From Rhodoferax sp. (GTDB taxonomy: Bacteria > Pseudomonadota > Gammaproteobacteria > Burkholderiales > Burkholderiaceae_C), in contig NZ_JANXMU010000022.1 in assembly GCF_025354435.1 (NCBI RefSeq), positions 1 through 43,444 on the forward strand: 43,444 nucleotides of DNA. Direction: 5' to 3'. The notes under the pieces are model-generated. The model saw only the letters and a program-made list of their open reading frames with translations, was not told where the DNA came from and ran no database searches. This document shows, in pieces, positions 7,113 through 17,638 of the stretch (within the stretch, counting starts at the first letter, position 1; the number at the start of each line of letters is the position of its first letter). The position numbers and the translations under genes are program-made.

Positions 7113-7784
7113 ATGGAATCCACCACGACCAATACCAATACGATCGTCGAAGCACTGACCAAGGCGATTGTCGAGCACCGGCTCCACCCCGGCACCAAAC
7201 TGGCTGAACAAAAGCTAGCCGACCATTTTGGTGTATCCCGCACCCTGGTTCGGCAAGCCCTGTTCCAGCTCTCACAAAACCGCCTGATCCGGCTGGAGCC
7301 TGCGCGCGGGGCCTTTGTGGCCGCGCCGTCGGTGGCCGAAGCCCGCCAGGTGTTTTCTGTGCGCCGCATGCTAGAGGCTGAAATGGTGCGCTCCCTGGTG
7401 CGTGACATCACGCCAAGCAAAATCAAGGCCTTAAAAGAACAGGCCGTGATTGAAAAAGCCGCGCTCAAAGACAAAGACCTGACCAACCGCACTGAAGTGT
7501 TGGGCAATTTCCACATCCGCATGGCCGAGTTGCTGGATAACGATGTGCTGGTACAGATGATGGTGGAGCTGCTGTCGCGCTGCTCGCTCATCACCCTCAT
7601 GTACCAGACCGACAACCCCACCGACCACGCCAGCGACGACCACGACGAGCTCATCAAGGCGCTGGCCGCCAAAGACGAAGCGCTGGCCGTGCGCCTGATG
7701 GACCAGCATCTGCACAACGTCGAAGCCAACCTCACTTTCGACCGCAAAATCCCCAGCAACGATATTGCGATGGCGCTGGCCTGA
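7113..7784 (+). CDS. GntR-family (FCD/FadR-type) regulator of purine catabolism
   Basis: A 223-residue regulator. Residues about 10-75 form the winged helix (LAEQKLADHFGVSRTLVRQA, then LEPARGAFVAAP wing), followed by an alpha-helical FCD effector domain (VFSVRRMLEAEMVRSLVRD, with later His/Asp positions for a metal-bound ligand). The frame is open upstream, but ATG 7113 begins MESTTTNTNTIVEAL and fits the family. It is the first gene of an operon with puuE, uraD-allC and an M20 hydrolase, 32 nt ahead of puuE, and divergent from uraH. The effector is unknown; a urate or allantoin-type intermediate is a reasonable guess. Confidence 0.85.
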   Translation: MESTTTNTNTIVEALTKAIVEHRLHPGTKLAEQKLADHFGVSRTLVRQALFQLSQNRLIRLEPARGAFVAAPSVAEARQVFSVRRMLEAEMVRSLVRDITPSKIKALKEQAVIEKAALKDKDLTNRTEVLGNFHIRMAELLDNDVLVQMMVELLSRCSLITLMYQTDNPTDHASDDHDELIKALAAKDEALAVRLMDQHLHNVEANLTFDRKIPSNDIAMALA

Positions 7785-7816
7785 CGCACTGGCCCAAGTT
7801 GTGCTTTGAAGCTGCC

Positions 7817-8776
7817 ATGACCGAGACATCCGCCCCCTCCCCCCAACCGTACCCCCGCGACCTGGTCGGCTATGGCCGCAACGTCCCCCACGCCCAGTGG
7901 CCCAACCGGGCCAAAATCGCGGTGCAGTTCGTACTCAACTACGAAGAAGGCGGCGAAAACAATGTGCTGCACGGCGATGCAGCCTCGGAAACATTTTTGT
8001 CCGAGCTGATCACCGCCCAGCCCTTCCCCGACCGGCACATGACCATCGAGTCGATGTACGAATACGGTTCGCGGGCGGGCTCCTGGCGCATCCTGCGCGA
8101 GTTCGAAAAGCGCGGCCTGCCGCTGACTATCTTTGGCGTGTCCATGGCCCTGGAGCGCCATCCCGAACTCACGCAAGCCTTCGTCGATCTGGGCCATGAA
8201 ATCGCCTGCCACGGCTGGCGCTGGATCCACTACCAAAACCTGCCAGAAGCCACCGAGCGCGAGCACATGGCTGTGGGTGCCGAAATCATCCGCAAGATGA
8301 CCGGAGGCCTTTGGCCCCAAGGCTGGTACACCGGCCGCGACAGCCCCAACACGCGCCGTCTGCTGGCCGACCAAGGCGGCTTCAGTTACGACAGCGACTA
8401 CTACGGTGACGATCTGCCGTTCTGGATGCCCACCACCAAAACCGACGGCACGGTAGAGCCGCGCTTGGTCATCCCCTACTCGTTGGACACCAACGACATG
8501 CGCTGCGTGCAGATACAGGGCTTCAACACCGGCGATCACTTTCTGCAGTACCTCAAGGACAGCTTTGACGTGCTCTACGCCGAGGGTGAGGACGCCCCCA
8601 AGATGATGAGCATCGGCATGCACTGCCGGGTGCTGGGCCGACCGGGCCGGTTTGGTGCGCTACAAAAATTTCTGGACTACGTGCAAAGCCATGAACGGGT
8701 CTGGATTTGCCGCCGCATCGACATCGCCGAACACTGGCAAAAAGTCCACCCTTACAGCCCTGTAGCAGCCCTGTAG
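7817..8776 (+). CDS. puuE: Allantoinase PuuE (polysaccharide-deacetylase fold)
   Basis: A 319-residue NodB-like protein, matching the non-cofactor allantoinase PuuE that hydrolyses allantoin to allantoate. Family features: YPRDLVGYGRNVPHAQWPN at the start, LNYEEGGENNVLHGD, the EYGSRAGSWR block, the HEIACHGWRWIHYQNL segment with conserved His residues, and YTGRDSPNTR. ATG 7817 is preferred over an upstream TTG because it begins just ahead of the conserved region. It lies between the GntR regulator and the uraD-allC fusion in one apparent operon. Confidence 0.92.
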   Translation: MTETSAPSPQPYPRDLVGYGRNVPHAQWPNRAKIAVQFVLNYEEGGENNVLHGDAASETFLSELITAQPFPDRHMTIESMYEYGSRAGSWRILREFEKRGLPLTIFGVSMALERHPELTQAFVDLGHEIACHGWRWIHYQNLPEATEREHMAVGAEIIRKMTGGLWPQGWYTGRDSPNTRRLLADQGGFSYDSDYYGDDLPFWMPTTKTDGTVEPRLVIPYSLDTNDMRCVQIQGFNTGDHFLQYLKDSFDVLYAEGEDAPKMMSIGMHCRVLGRPGRFGALQKFLDYVQSHERVWICRRIDIAEHWQKVHPYSPVAAL

Positions 8777-8794
8777 CCCCCCTTGTAAACACCC

Positions 8795-10570
8795 ATGCCC
8801 TTGACGCTCGCCTTCCTCAACACCGCTCCCCAGCACGAGGTACTGCAGCAGCTACCCGGCCTGTACGAGCACTCCCCCTGGATCGCAGAAAAGGCCCTGT
8901 GCGCGCGGCCCTTTGCCTCGCTGGCCGCGTTTAAGTACGCCATGGTGCAGGTGCTGGGCGAAGCGGGCACACAAGCCCAGTTGGACCTGATCCGCGCCCA
9001 CCCCGAGCTGGCGGGCAAAGCCGTCGAGCCGCTCACCGCTGAATCCAGCCATGAACAAAACCAGGCCGGCCTGACGCGCTGCACGCCGCAAGAGCTGGCC
9101 CAGTTGCAGCAGCTCAATGCCGACTACGGCCAGAAGTTCGGCTTCCCGTTCATCCTGGCCGTGCGCGGGCCGCGCGGCGCGGGGCTGCGCAAGCAGGAGA
9201 TCATCGACACCTTTGTGCGCCGCCTGCGCAACCCGGCCGACTTTGAGCACGCCGAAGCGCTGCGCAACATCCACCGCATCGTTGAAATCCGCCTCAATGA
9301 TGCGTTTGACACCCACCCCGCGCAGGGCAACACGGTGTGGGACTGGCAAGAAGACTTAAGCGTCCACACCGACCCCGGCTACGCCGAACATGGCCAGCTC
9401 ACCGTCACCTACCTGACCGACGCGCACCGCGCCTGCGCCACCCAGATCGCCCAGCGCATGCGCGACTGCGGTTTTGACACCGTGCAGATCGATGCCGTGG
9501 GCAATGTGGTGGGCCGTTACCTGGCCGCCACGCCCGATGCCAAAACCCTGCTCACCGGCAGCCACTATGACACCGTGCGCAACGGCGGCAAGTACGATGG
9601 CCGCCTGGGCATTTTTGTGCCCATGGCCTGTGTGCAAGCCCTGTCAAGCCAAGGCAAACGCCTGCCGTTCCACTTTGAAGTTGTGGGCTTTGCCGAAGAA
9701 GAAGGCCAGCGCTACAAGGCCACCTTCCTCGGCTCCGGCGCGTTGATCGGCCACTTCAACCCCAGCTGGCTGGACCAGACCGATGTGGACGGCATCAGCA
9801 TGCGCACCGCCATGGCCCACGCCGGTTTGCAAGTTAACGACATCCCTGCCCTGCAGCGCAACCCGGCCGACTACCTGGGCTTTGTCGAAGTCCACATCGA
9901 ACAGGGCCCGGTACTCAATGAGCTGGACATTCCGCTGGGTATCGTCACCTCCATCAACGGCAGCGTGCGCTACACCGGCGAAGTGCTGGGCGTGGCCTGC
10001 CACGCGGGCACCACGCCCATGAACCGCCGCCGCGATGCCGCCACCGCCGTGGCCGAACTGGCGCTGTACGTCGAGCAACGCGCCGGGCAAGACGGCGACT
10101 CGGTCGGCACCGTGGGCATGCTGCAGGTGCCCAACGGCTCCATCAACGTGGTGCCCGGCCAGTGCAACTTCAGCCTGGACCTGCGCGCCCCGAACAACGC
10201 CCAGCGCGATGCCCTGGCCAACGATGTACTCGCCCAGCTGCAGTCCATCTGCGACCGCCGGGGCCTGCGCTACACGCTGGAAGAAACCATGCGCGCGGCC
10301 GCCGCACCCAGCGCACCCCTGTGGCAGCAGCGCTGGGAAGCCGCCGTCGAGTCCCTGGGGGTGCCCCTGCACCGCATGCCCAGCGGCGCGGGCCACGATG
10401 CCATGAAGCTGCACGAAGTGATGCCCCAGGCCATGCTGTTTGTGCGCGGCCAAAACGCCGGTATCAGCCACAACCCTCTGGAAAGCAGCACTGCAGACGA
10501 TATGCAACTGGCCGTGGATGCCTTCTCCCACCTGCTGAACCATCTTTTGAACAACCTCTCTCCCGACTAA
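8795..10570 (+). CDS. UraD-AllC fusion: OHCU decarboxylase plus allantoate amidohydrolase
   Basis: A 591-residue two-domain protein. Residues 1-172 are OHCU decarboxylase (UraD): RAHPELAGK with catalytic His69 and the KFGFPFILAVRG block. Residues about 180-591 are an M20-type allantoate amidohydrolase/carbamoylase: GSHYDTVRNGGKYDGRLG (His257, Asp268), AEEEGQRY (Glu302-303), EVHIEQGPVL, and SGAGHDAMK near the end. Together they catalyse the third step (OHCU to S-allantoin) and, after PuuE, allantoate hydrolysis. Both active sites look intact. No stop or frameshift separates the domains. It starts 18 nt after puuE and ends 7 nt before the M20 gene. Confidence 0.92.
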   Translation: MPLTLAFLNTAPQHEVLQQLPGLYEHSPWIAEKALCARPFASLAAFKYAMVQVLGEAGTQAQLDLIRAHPELAGKAVEPLTAESSHEQNQAGLTRCTPQELAQLQQLNADYGQKFGFPFILAVRGPRGAGLRKQEIIDTFVRRLRNPADFEHAEALRNIHRIVEIRLNDAFDTHPAQGNTVWDWQEDLSVHTDPGYAEHGQLTVTYLTDAHRACATQIAQRMRDCGFDTVQIDAVGNVVGRYLAATPDAKTLLTGSHYDTVRNGGKYDGRLGIFVPMACVQALSSQGKRLPFHFEVVGFAEEEGQRYKATFLGSGALIGHFNPSWLDQTDVDGISMRTAMAHAGLQVNDIPALQRNPADYLGFVEVHIEQGPVLNELDIPLGIVTSINGSVRYTGEVLGVACHAGTTPMNRRRDAATAVAELALYVEQRAGQDGDSVGTVGMLQVPNGSINVVPGQCNFSLDLRAPNNAQRDALANDVLAQLQSICDRRGLRYTLEETMRAAAAPSAPLWQQRWEAAVESLGVPLHRMPSGAGHDAMKLHEVMPQAMLFVRGQNAGISHNPLESSTADDMQLAVDAFSHLLNHLLNNLSPD

Positions 10571-10577
10571 GCACTCC

Positions 10578-11801
10578 ATGACAGATTACGCCCCGCTCGA
10601 TACCTGGATTGACCAGCATTTCGACGAAGAAGTCGCCTTTTTGCAAGAACTCATCCGCGTCCCCACCGACACGCCGCCCGGCAACAACGCCCCCCACGCC
10701 GACCGCGCCGCCACACTGCTGGAAGCCATGGGCCTGGCGGTGGAAAAGCACCCCGTACCCGCCGCCGAAGTGGCCGCCGCAGGCATGGAATCCATCACCA
10801 ACCTAGTGGTACGCCGCCAATACGGTCCCGGCACAACCATCGCCCTGAACGCCCACGGCGACGTAGTGCCGCCCGGCGACGGCTGGACCCGCGCGCCCTA
10901 CGGCGGTGAAATTGCCGACGGCCACATCTTTGGCCGCGCCACCGCGGTCAGCAAGGGCGACTTCGCCAGCTTTACCTTCGCCGTGCGGGCGCTCGAATCC
11001 CTGGGCCTGCCGCTCAAAGGTGCGGTCGAACTGCACTTCACCTATGACGAAGAATTCGGCGGCGAACTCGGCCCCGGCTGGCTGCTCAAAAACAACATCG
11101 TCAAGCCCGATCTGATGATCGCCGCAGGCTTCTCCTACCAGGTCGTCACCGCCCACAACGGCTGCCTGCAGATGGAAGTCACCGTGCACGGCAAGATGGC
11201 GCATGCCGCCATTCCCACCAGCGGCGTAGACGCGCTGCACGGCGCGGTACAGATTTTGAACGCCCTGTACGCGCAAAACACGCTGTACCAGCAGGTCACG
11301 TCCAACGTGGAAGGCATCACCCACCCCTACCTGAACGTGGGCACTATCCAAGGCGGCACCAACACCAACGTGGTTCCCGGCAAGGTCACGTTCAAGCTCG
11401 ACCGCCGCATGATCCCCGAGGAGAACCCGGTTGAAGTCGAAGCCAACATCCGCCAAGTGATTGCCGATGCCGCCGCCAGCCAGCCCGGCATCATGGTAGA
11501 TGTCAAGCGCCTGCTGCTGGCCCACTCCATGCAGCCCCTGCCCGGCAATCAGCCGCTGGTCGATGCCATCCAGAAGCACGGCTTGGCGGTGTTTGGCGAA
11601 CCCATCCCGGCCATGGGTACCCCCCTGTACACCGACGTGCGCCTGTACGCCGCCGCGGGCATCCCCGGCGTGATCTACGGCGCGGGCCCCCGCACCGTGC
11701 TGGAGTCCCACGCCAAGCGCGCCGACGAACGCCTGAGCCTGGAAGACCTGCGCCGCGCCACCAAGGTGATCGCGCGCACGCTGGTGGATTTGTTGAAGTA
11801 A
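10578..11801 (+). CDS. M20-family hydrolase with altered metal site
   Basis: A 407-residue protein of the ArgE/DapE/M20 fold. The first ligand motif NAHGDVV (His93, Asp95), the catalytic pair DEE (Glu158-159), a dimerisation-domain His (GKMAHAAIP) and the C-terminal His378 (ESHAKR) are present. The segment that normally reads GRGxxDxKG is GRATAVSKG, placing Val124 where the bridging Asp would be, and the later acidic ligand is also not evident. It is last in the purine operon, so it may act on ureidoglycolate or a related carbamoyl compound, but the substrate is unknown. ATG 10578 follows the fusion gene by 7 nt. Confidence 0.8.
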   Translation: MTDYAPLDTWIDQHFDEEVAFLQELIRVPTDTPPGNNAPHADRAATLLEAMGLAVEKHPVPAAEVAAAGMESITNLVVRRQYGPGTTIALNAHGDVVPPGDGWTRAPYGGEIADGHIFGRATAVSKGDFASFTFAVRALESLGLPLKGAVELHFTYDEEFGGELGPGWLLKNNIVKPDLMIAAGFSYQVVTAHNGCLQMEVTVHGKMAHAAIPTSGVDALHGAVQILNALYAQNTLYQQVTSNVEGITHPYLNVGTIQGGTNTNVVPGKVTFKLDRRMIPEENPVEVEANIRQVIADAAASQPGIMVDVKRLLLAHSMQPLPGNQPLVDAIQKHGLAVFGEPIPAMGTPLYTDVRLYAAAGIPGVIYGAGPRTVLESHAKRADERLSLEDLRRATKVIARTLVDLLK

Positions 11802-11842
11802 CGAACCAGCAACCACCCCATCAGCGGTATGGCATCCCTTCG

Positions 11843-11931
11843 CGAAACACCGCAGAACTGGCTCTGCCAAGCTGCTGGTGTTGCCCCCTAGCCAAGGGCG
11901 TTGGCGAAAACACGCAGTGTGTAGCCTGGGG
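11843..11931 (-). repeat. R2 dispersed repeat, reverse copy
   Basis: Read on the minus strand it runs CCCCAGGCTACACACTGCG, an imperfect hairpin, GGGGGCAACACCAGCAGC, GGCAGAGCCAGTTC and GGTGTTTC. The same order of blocks occurs at 14386 and 16555 on the plus strand. It fills much of the 266-nt gap between the M20 gene and maeB. The rest of that gap (11932-12067) holds a short bulged hairpin near 11970 and the presumed maeB promoter, without clear boxes. Confidence 0.8.
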
Positions 11932-12067
11932 TAAGCAACATACTCAGATACATTTTTTGCATCGGAATAGGTAGTCTCCACCGGGACTATCCGTGATTGC
12001 TTGCGTTAGGCTTACACATCTAATTCGGATTTACGCAGCAACAACACCAAAGAGGACACACAGCAAA

Positions 12068-14380
<2,313 letters not shown>

Positions 14381-14385
14381 GTACA

Positions 14386-14506
14386 CCCCTAGGCTTGCGC
14401 ACTTCGTGTCGCAGCGCCACCCCCTCGCATCGGTTTGCCAAAACCGATGCGACACGCAGGGGGCAACACCTACGGCTTGGCAAAGCCAGTTCCATGGTGT
14501 TCTGGA
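14386..14506 (+). repeat. R2 dispersed repeat, forward copy with perfect palindrome
   Basis: Blocks in order: CCCCTAGGCTTGCGCACTTC, GCGCCACCCCC, a 28-nt palindrome, GCAGGGGGCAACACCT, GGCAAAGCCAGTTCCA and GGTGTTCTGG. The copy at 16555 shares these blocks. It begins 6 nt after the maeB stop. Confidence 0.85.
14425..14452. repeat. Perfect 12-bp-stem palindrome inside R2
   Basis: TCGCATCGGTTT, loop GCCA, AAACCGATGCGA: 12 of 12 pairs with a tetraloop. It is flanked by CCCCC and GGGGG tracts that can extend the structure. There is no T-run, so it is not a simple terminator. Confidence 0.85.
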
Positions 14507-14579
14507 GGCGCTGGTTTCCCCTGCGGGGATTGCACCAGCTTTGATTCCTTTGCAATTGGGGTGATCGCAGGCAAAAAAT

Positions 14580-14609
14580 GCGCACTTTTATAGTGCGCTT
14601 TTTTGTTTT
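14580..14609 (+). terminator. Rho-independent terminator downstream of maeB
   Basis: A 7-bp stem GCGCACT/AGTGCGC (14580-14586 and 14592-14598) with a 5-nt loop is followed by TTTTTTTGTTTT. It lies 200 nt past maeB, after the R2 copy, and about 50 nt ahead of the ABC binding-protein gene. Confidence 0.85.
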
Positions 14610-14657
14610 AGTGGCACCCTTATTGCTGTAACGTTTGGATACCCCTTTGGAGTCCCG

Positions 14658-15689
14658 ATGAAAAAACGCGTCTTTCTGCACACCGTCCTTGCCAGCGCCG
14701 CCCTGCTGCTCACCGCCCCCGCCTTCGCCCAGACAACGCCCATCAAGTTCCAGCTCGACTGGCGCTTCGAAGGCCCGGCAGCGCTGTTCCTCACCCCGGC
14801 GGCCCGTGGCTATTTCAAGGATGCCAAGCTGGACGTGACGATCGACGTGGGCAACGGCTCGGGCGGCACTGTGACGCGGGTAGCCTCGGGGGCCTACGAC
14901 ATGGGCTTTTCCGACATGGCCGCGCTGATGTAGTTCCACGCCAACAACCCCGACGCGCCCAACAAGCCGGTGGCGGTGATGATGGTCTACGCCGACACCC
15001 CGGCCTCGGTGATGGTGCTGAAGAAATCCGGCATCAAAACCCCCGCCGACCTGAGCGGCAAAAAGTTCGGTGCCCCGGTGTTTGACGCAGGCCGCCGCGC
15101 CTTCCCCATCTTTGCCAAGGCCAACGGCATTACCGGCGTGCAGTGGACCAGCATGGACCCACCACTGCGCGAAACCATGCTGGTGCGCGGCGACGTGGAT
15201 GCCATCACCGGCTTCACCTTCACCTCGCTGCTGAACCTGGAAGCGCGCGGCACCCAAGCCGCCGACGTACTGGTGCTGCCCTACCCGCAGTTTGGCGTGA
15301 AGCTGTACGGCAACGCCATCATCGCCTCGCCCAAGCTCATCAAGGAGAACCCGGCCGCCGTCAAAGCCTTCTTGCAGGCCTTTGCCAAGGGCATGAAAGA
15401 AGTCATCGTCCGGCCTGCCGCCGCCATCGAAGACGTAAAGGCCCGCGACGGCATCATCAACGCACCCCTGGAACTGCGCCGCCTGAACATGGCCATCGAC
15501 ACCGCCATCAACACCCCCAATGCCCGCGTCGAGGGCTTTGGCCAAACCACGCCACCGCGCCTGTCGCTGATGGCCTCACAGGTGTCGGACGCATTTGCCA
15601 CCAAAACGCGGGTCAACCCCGACGCGGTGTGGAACGGCAGCTTTTTGCCCAGTGCGGCCGAGTTAAACGTTTTATCCGCCAAAAAGTAA
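14658..15689 (+). pseudogene. ABC transporter substrate-binding protein (NMT1/TauA-like) with one in-frame TAG
   Basis: A continuous 344-codon frame encodes a periplasmic binding protein interrupted only by TAG at 14931-14933 (codon 92). Before it: signal peptide (MKKRVFLHTVLASAALLL to AFAQ), PIKFQLDWRFEGP and GYFKDAKLDV; after it, in the same frame: FHANNPDAPNKPVAVMMVYA and the rest of the NMT1/THI5-like fold through a normal C-terminus. The stop fits a one-base change of GAG (Glu) to TAG. A GTG at 14970 could in principle restart but has no ribosome binding site and would lack the signal peptide. It is likely non-functional, unless the base is a sequencing error or the stop is suppressed. 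Confidence 0.88.
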
Positions 15690-15756
15690 TTACTATTTTT
15701 TTAATAGCTACTAGCGTAAGCAGAATCTACGCTAGAGGCCTATTTCTTATAAATTT
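15690..15756 (+). repeat. R1 dispersed hairpin repeat, copy B
   Basis: Reads TACTATTTTTTTAATAGCTA, then CTAGCGTA, a loop, TACGCTAG, AGGCCTATTTCTTATAAATT. The 8-bp arms CTAGCGTA/TACGCTAG are perfect. It starts directly after the broken binding-protein gene and ends at the GTG start codon of the ABC ATPase. Confidence 0.88.
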
Positions 15757-16551
15757 GTGAACACACCTCCTTTTGTGGACTTCCGCGATGTCTGGCTGGC
15801 CTACAACGACACATTGCTGGCACAGAACCAGTTTGCGGTAGAGGCGATCGACCTGCAGGTGCAGCAGGGCGAATTCATCGCCATCGTCGGCCCGTCGGGC
15901 TGCGGCAAGTCCACCTTCATGAAGCTGGCCACCAGGCTGAAGATGCCGTCCAGGGGCAGTATCCGCATCGACGGCCAGCCGGTCACCGGGCCGCTGAAGA
16001 TATCGGGCATGGCTTTCCAGGCACCATCGCTGCTGCCCTGGCGCACCACGGTAGACAACGTGCTGCTGCCGCTGGAAATCGTGGAGCCCTACCGCTCCAA
16101 TTTCAAAGCCAAGCGCAAGGAATACGTGGAGCGCGCCCGCCAGTTGCTGCAAAAGGTAGGGCTGGGCGGCTATGAAGACAAGTTTCCCTGGCAGCTCTCG
16201 GGCGGCATGCAGCAGCGCGCCAGCATCTGCCGCGCACTCATCCACGAACCCAAAATGCTGCTGCTCGACGAGCCCTTTGGCGCACTCGATGCCTTTACCC
16301 GCGAAGAGCTGTGGTGCATCCTGCGCGACCTGTGGACCGAGCAGCGCTTCAACGTGATCTTGGTGACCCACGACCTGCGCGAGTCGGTGTTTCTGGCCGA
16401 CACGGTGTACGTGATGGGCAAAAGCCCGGGCCGCTTTATGCACAAACAGCACATAGACCTGCCCCGCCCGCGCGACCTGGAGCTGACCTACACGCCCGCG
16501 TTCACCGACATCGTGCACGCCCTGCGCGGCCACATCGGCAGAAACAAGTGA
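15757..16551 (+). CDS. ABC transporter ATP-binding protein (NitT/TauT family)
   Basis: A 264-residue ATPase powering import of a small organic solute. Walker A GPSGCGKST (near residue 48), Q-loop AFQAPSLLPW, signature LSGGMQQR, Walker B MLLLDEPFGALD and H-loop VTHDLRES are all present. The start is GTG at 15757 (MNTPPFVDFRDVWLAYNDT); it abuts repeat R1-B, which replaces any normal leader, and no ribosome binding site is visible. It belongs with the broken binding protein upstream and the permease downstream, although an R2 element separates it from the permease. Confidence 0.9.
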   Translation: MNTPPFVDFRDVWLAYNDTLLAQNQFAVEAIDLQVQQGEFIAIVGPSGCGKSTFMKLATRLKMPSRGSIRIDGQPVTGPLKISGMAFQAPSLLPWRTTVDNVLLPLEIVEPYRSNFKAKRKEYVERARQLLQKVGLGGYEDKFPWQLSGGMQQRASICRALIHEPKMLLLDEPFGALDAFTREELWCILRDLWTEQRFNVILVTHDLRESVFLADTVYVMGKSPGRFMHKQHIDLPRPRDLELTYTPAFTDIVHALRGHIGRNK

Positions 16552-16554
16552 ACA

Positions 16555-16671
16555 CCCCCAGGCTACTCACTTCCCCGGGATCGGCCCGAAGGGTCGATAA
16601 CGCATGTAGCGCCCACCCCCTTGCAGGGGGCAACACCTGTGGCCCGGCAAAGCCGGTTCCACGGTGTTTCA
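16555..16671 (+). repeat. R2 dispersed repeat, forward copy
   Basis: Blocks CCCCCAGGCTACTCACTTC, GCGCCCACCCCCTTGCAGGGGG (as a CCCCC/GGGGG hairpin at 16616-16630), CAACACCTGTGGCC, GGCAAAGCCGGTTCCA and CGGTGTTTC. The order is the same as at 14386. It lies between the ABC ATPase and permease genes. Confidence 0.85.
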
Positions 16672-16717
16672 CGAGGGGTCGCCCGTCGCCCCCTGACTTA
16701 CAAAGAATCTCCTATTT

Positions 16718-17485
16718 ATGCACAAGAAAACATTAGAAACTTGGTCGCCCTGGGTACTGCTGCTGGCCATCCTGCTGCTGTGGCAGGGCATTTGCAGCAC
16801 CTTCAACGTGTCCGAATTCATCTTCCCCAGCCCCTGGCGCATCTGGACCCAGCTGGTCGAATTCAAAGGCACCATCGCCGCCCACGCCTGGCGCACCTAC
16901 TGGGTGACGATGGCGGGCTTCTGCCTGGCGATTGTGGTCGGCGTGCTGCTGGGCTTTGTGGTGGGCAGCTCGCGCCTGGCGTTCGCCGCCATCTACCCGC
17001 TGATGACGGCCTTCAACGCCCTGCCCAAGGTCGCGTTTGTGCCGATTTTGGTGGTGTGGTTTGGCATTGGCACCGGCCCGGCCATCCTCACCGCGTTTTT
17101 GATCAGCTTCTTCCCCATCATGGTCAACATCGCCACCGGCCTGGCGACGCTGGAGCCCGAGCTGGAAGACGTGCTGCGGGTACTGGGTGCCAAGCGCTGG
17201 GACGTACTCACCAAGGTGGGCCTGCCGCGCTCTATGCCCTACTTTTTTGGTTCACTCAAGGTGGCCATCACCCTGGCGTTTGTGGGCACCACGGTGTCGG
17301 AGATGACCGCCGCCAACGAAGGTATTGGCTACTTATTGATCTCGGCCGGCTCCAGCATGCAGATGGGCCTGGCCTTTGCCGGGCTGATGGTGGTGGGCGC
17401 GATGGCCATGGTGATGTACGAGCTGTTCAGCTTCATTGAGAAGCACACCACCGGCTGGGCGCACCGCGGATCACAGGGTGATTGA
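16718..17485 (+). CDS. ABC transporter permease (NitT/TauT family)
   Basis: A 255-residue inner-membrane protein with about six helices. The EAA loop that contacts the ATPase is visible as LEDVLRVLGAKRWDVLTKVG (about residues 150-170). The N-terminus MHKKTLETWSPWVLLLAILL leads into the first helix. It pairs with the ATPase at 15757 and the disrupted binding protein at 14658. The substrate is not determinable; relatives import taurine, nitrate, thiamine precursors or purine-related compounds. The ATG has GAATCTCC rather than a clear ribosome binding site upstream. Confidence 0.88.
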   Translation: MHKKTLETWSPWVLLLAILLLWQGICSTFNVSEFIFPSPWRIWTQLVEFKGTIAAHAWRTYWVTMAGFCLAIVVGVLLGFVVGSSRLAFAAIYPLMTAFNALPKVAFVPILVVWFGIGTGPAILTAFLISFFPIMVNIATGLATLEPELEDVLRVLGAKRWDVLTKVGLPRSMPYFFGSLKVAITLAFVGTTVSEMTAANEGIGYLLISAGSSMQMGLAFAGLMVVGAMAMVMYELFSFIEKHTTGWAHRGSQGD

Positions 17486-17523
17486 AAAAGTGACTGAGTA
17501 GTATCAGACTAAACTGCTGCGTA

Positions 17524-17565
17524 TTGATTTTGATCAAAGCGGCGCGCGCTGGTCTTGCGTATGCT
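17524..17565 (+). promoter_or_regulatory. FNR/ANR-type box and -10 ahead of the HiPIP operon
   Basis: TTGAT-TTTG-ATCAA at 17524-17537 is a perfect match to the FNR/ANR consensus TTGAT-N4-ATCAA. A -10-like TATGCT lies at 17560-17565. With a start site near 17572 the box is centred at about -41.5, the class II activator position. The start site is inferred. Confidence 0.75.
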
Positions 17566-17638
17566 CCGGCCACCGTTGCTTTTGACGGAGGCAGTCCGCC
17601 GATCTTCCCCTGGGGAACATCGGCAGGAGATACCCAAA

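Noticed and set aside
7103-8623. 506-codon minus-strand frame opposite gntR and puuE
   Set aside because: Entirely antisense to two recognised genes; composition and lack of domains mark it as a shadow frame. The same applies to 9644-10579, 10803-11981 and 14331-15545.
14970-15689. Separate 239-residue protein starting at GTG 14970
   Set aside because: It is in the same frame as 14658-14930, has no ribosome binding site or signal peptide, and completes the same binding-protein fold; one gene with a nonsense codon is simpler.
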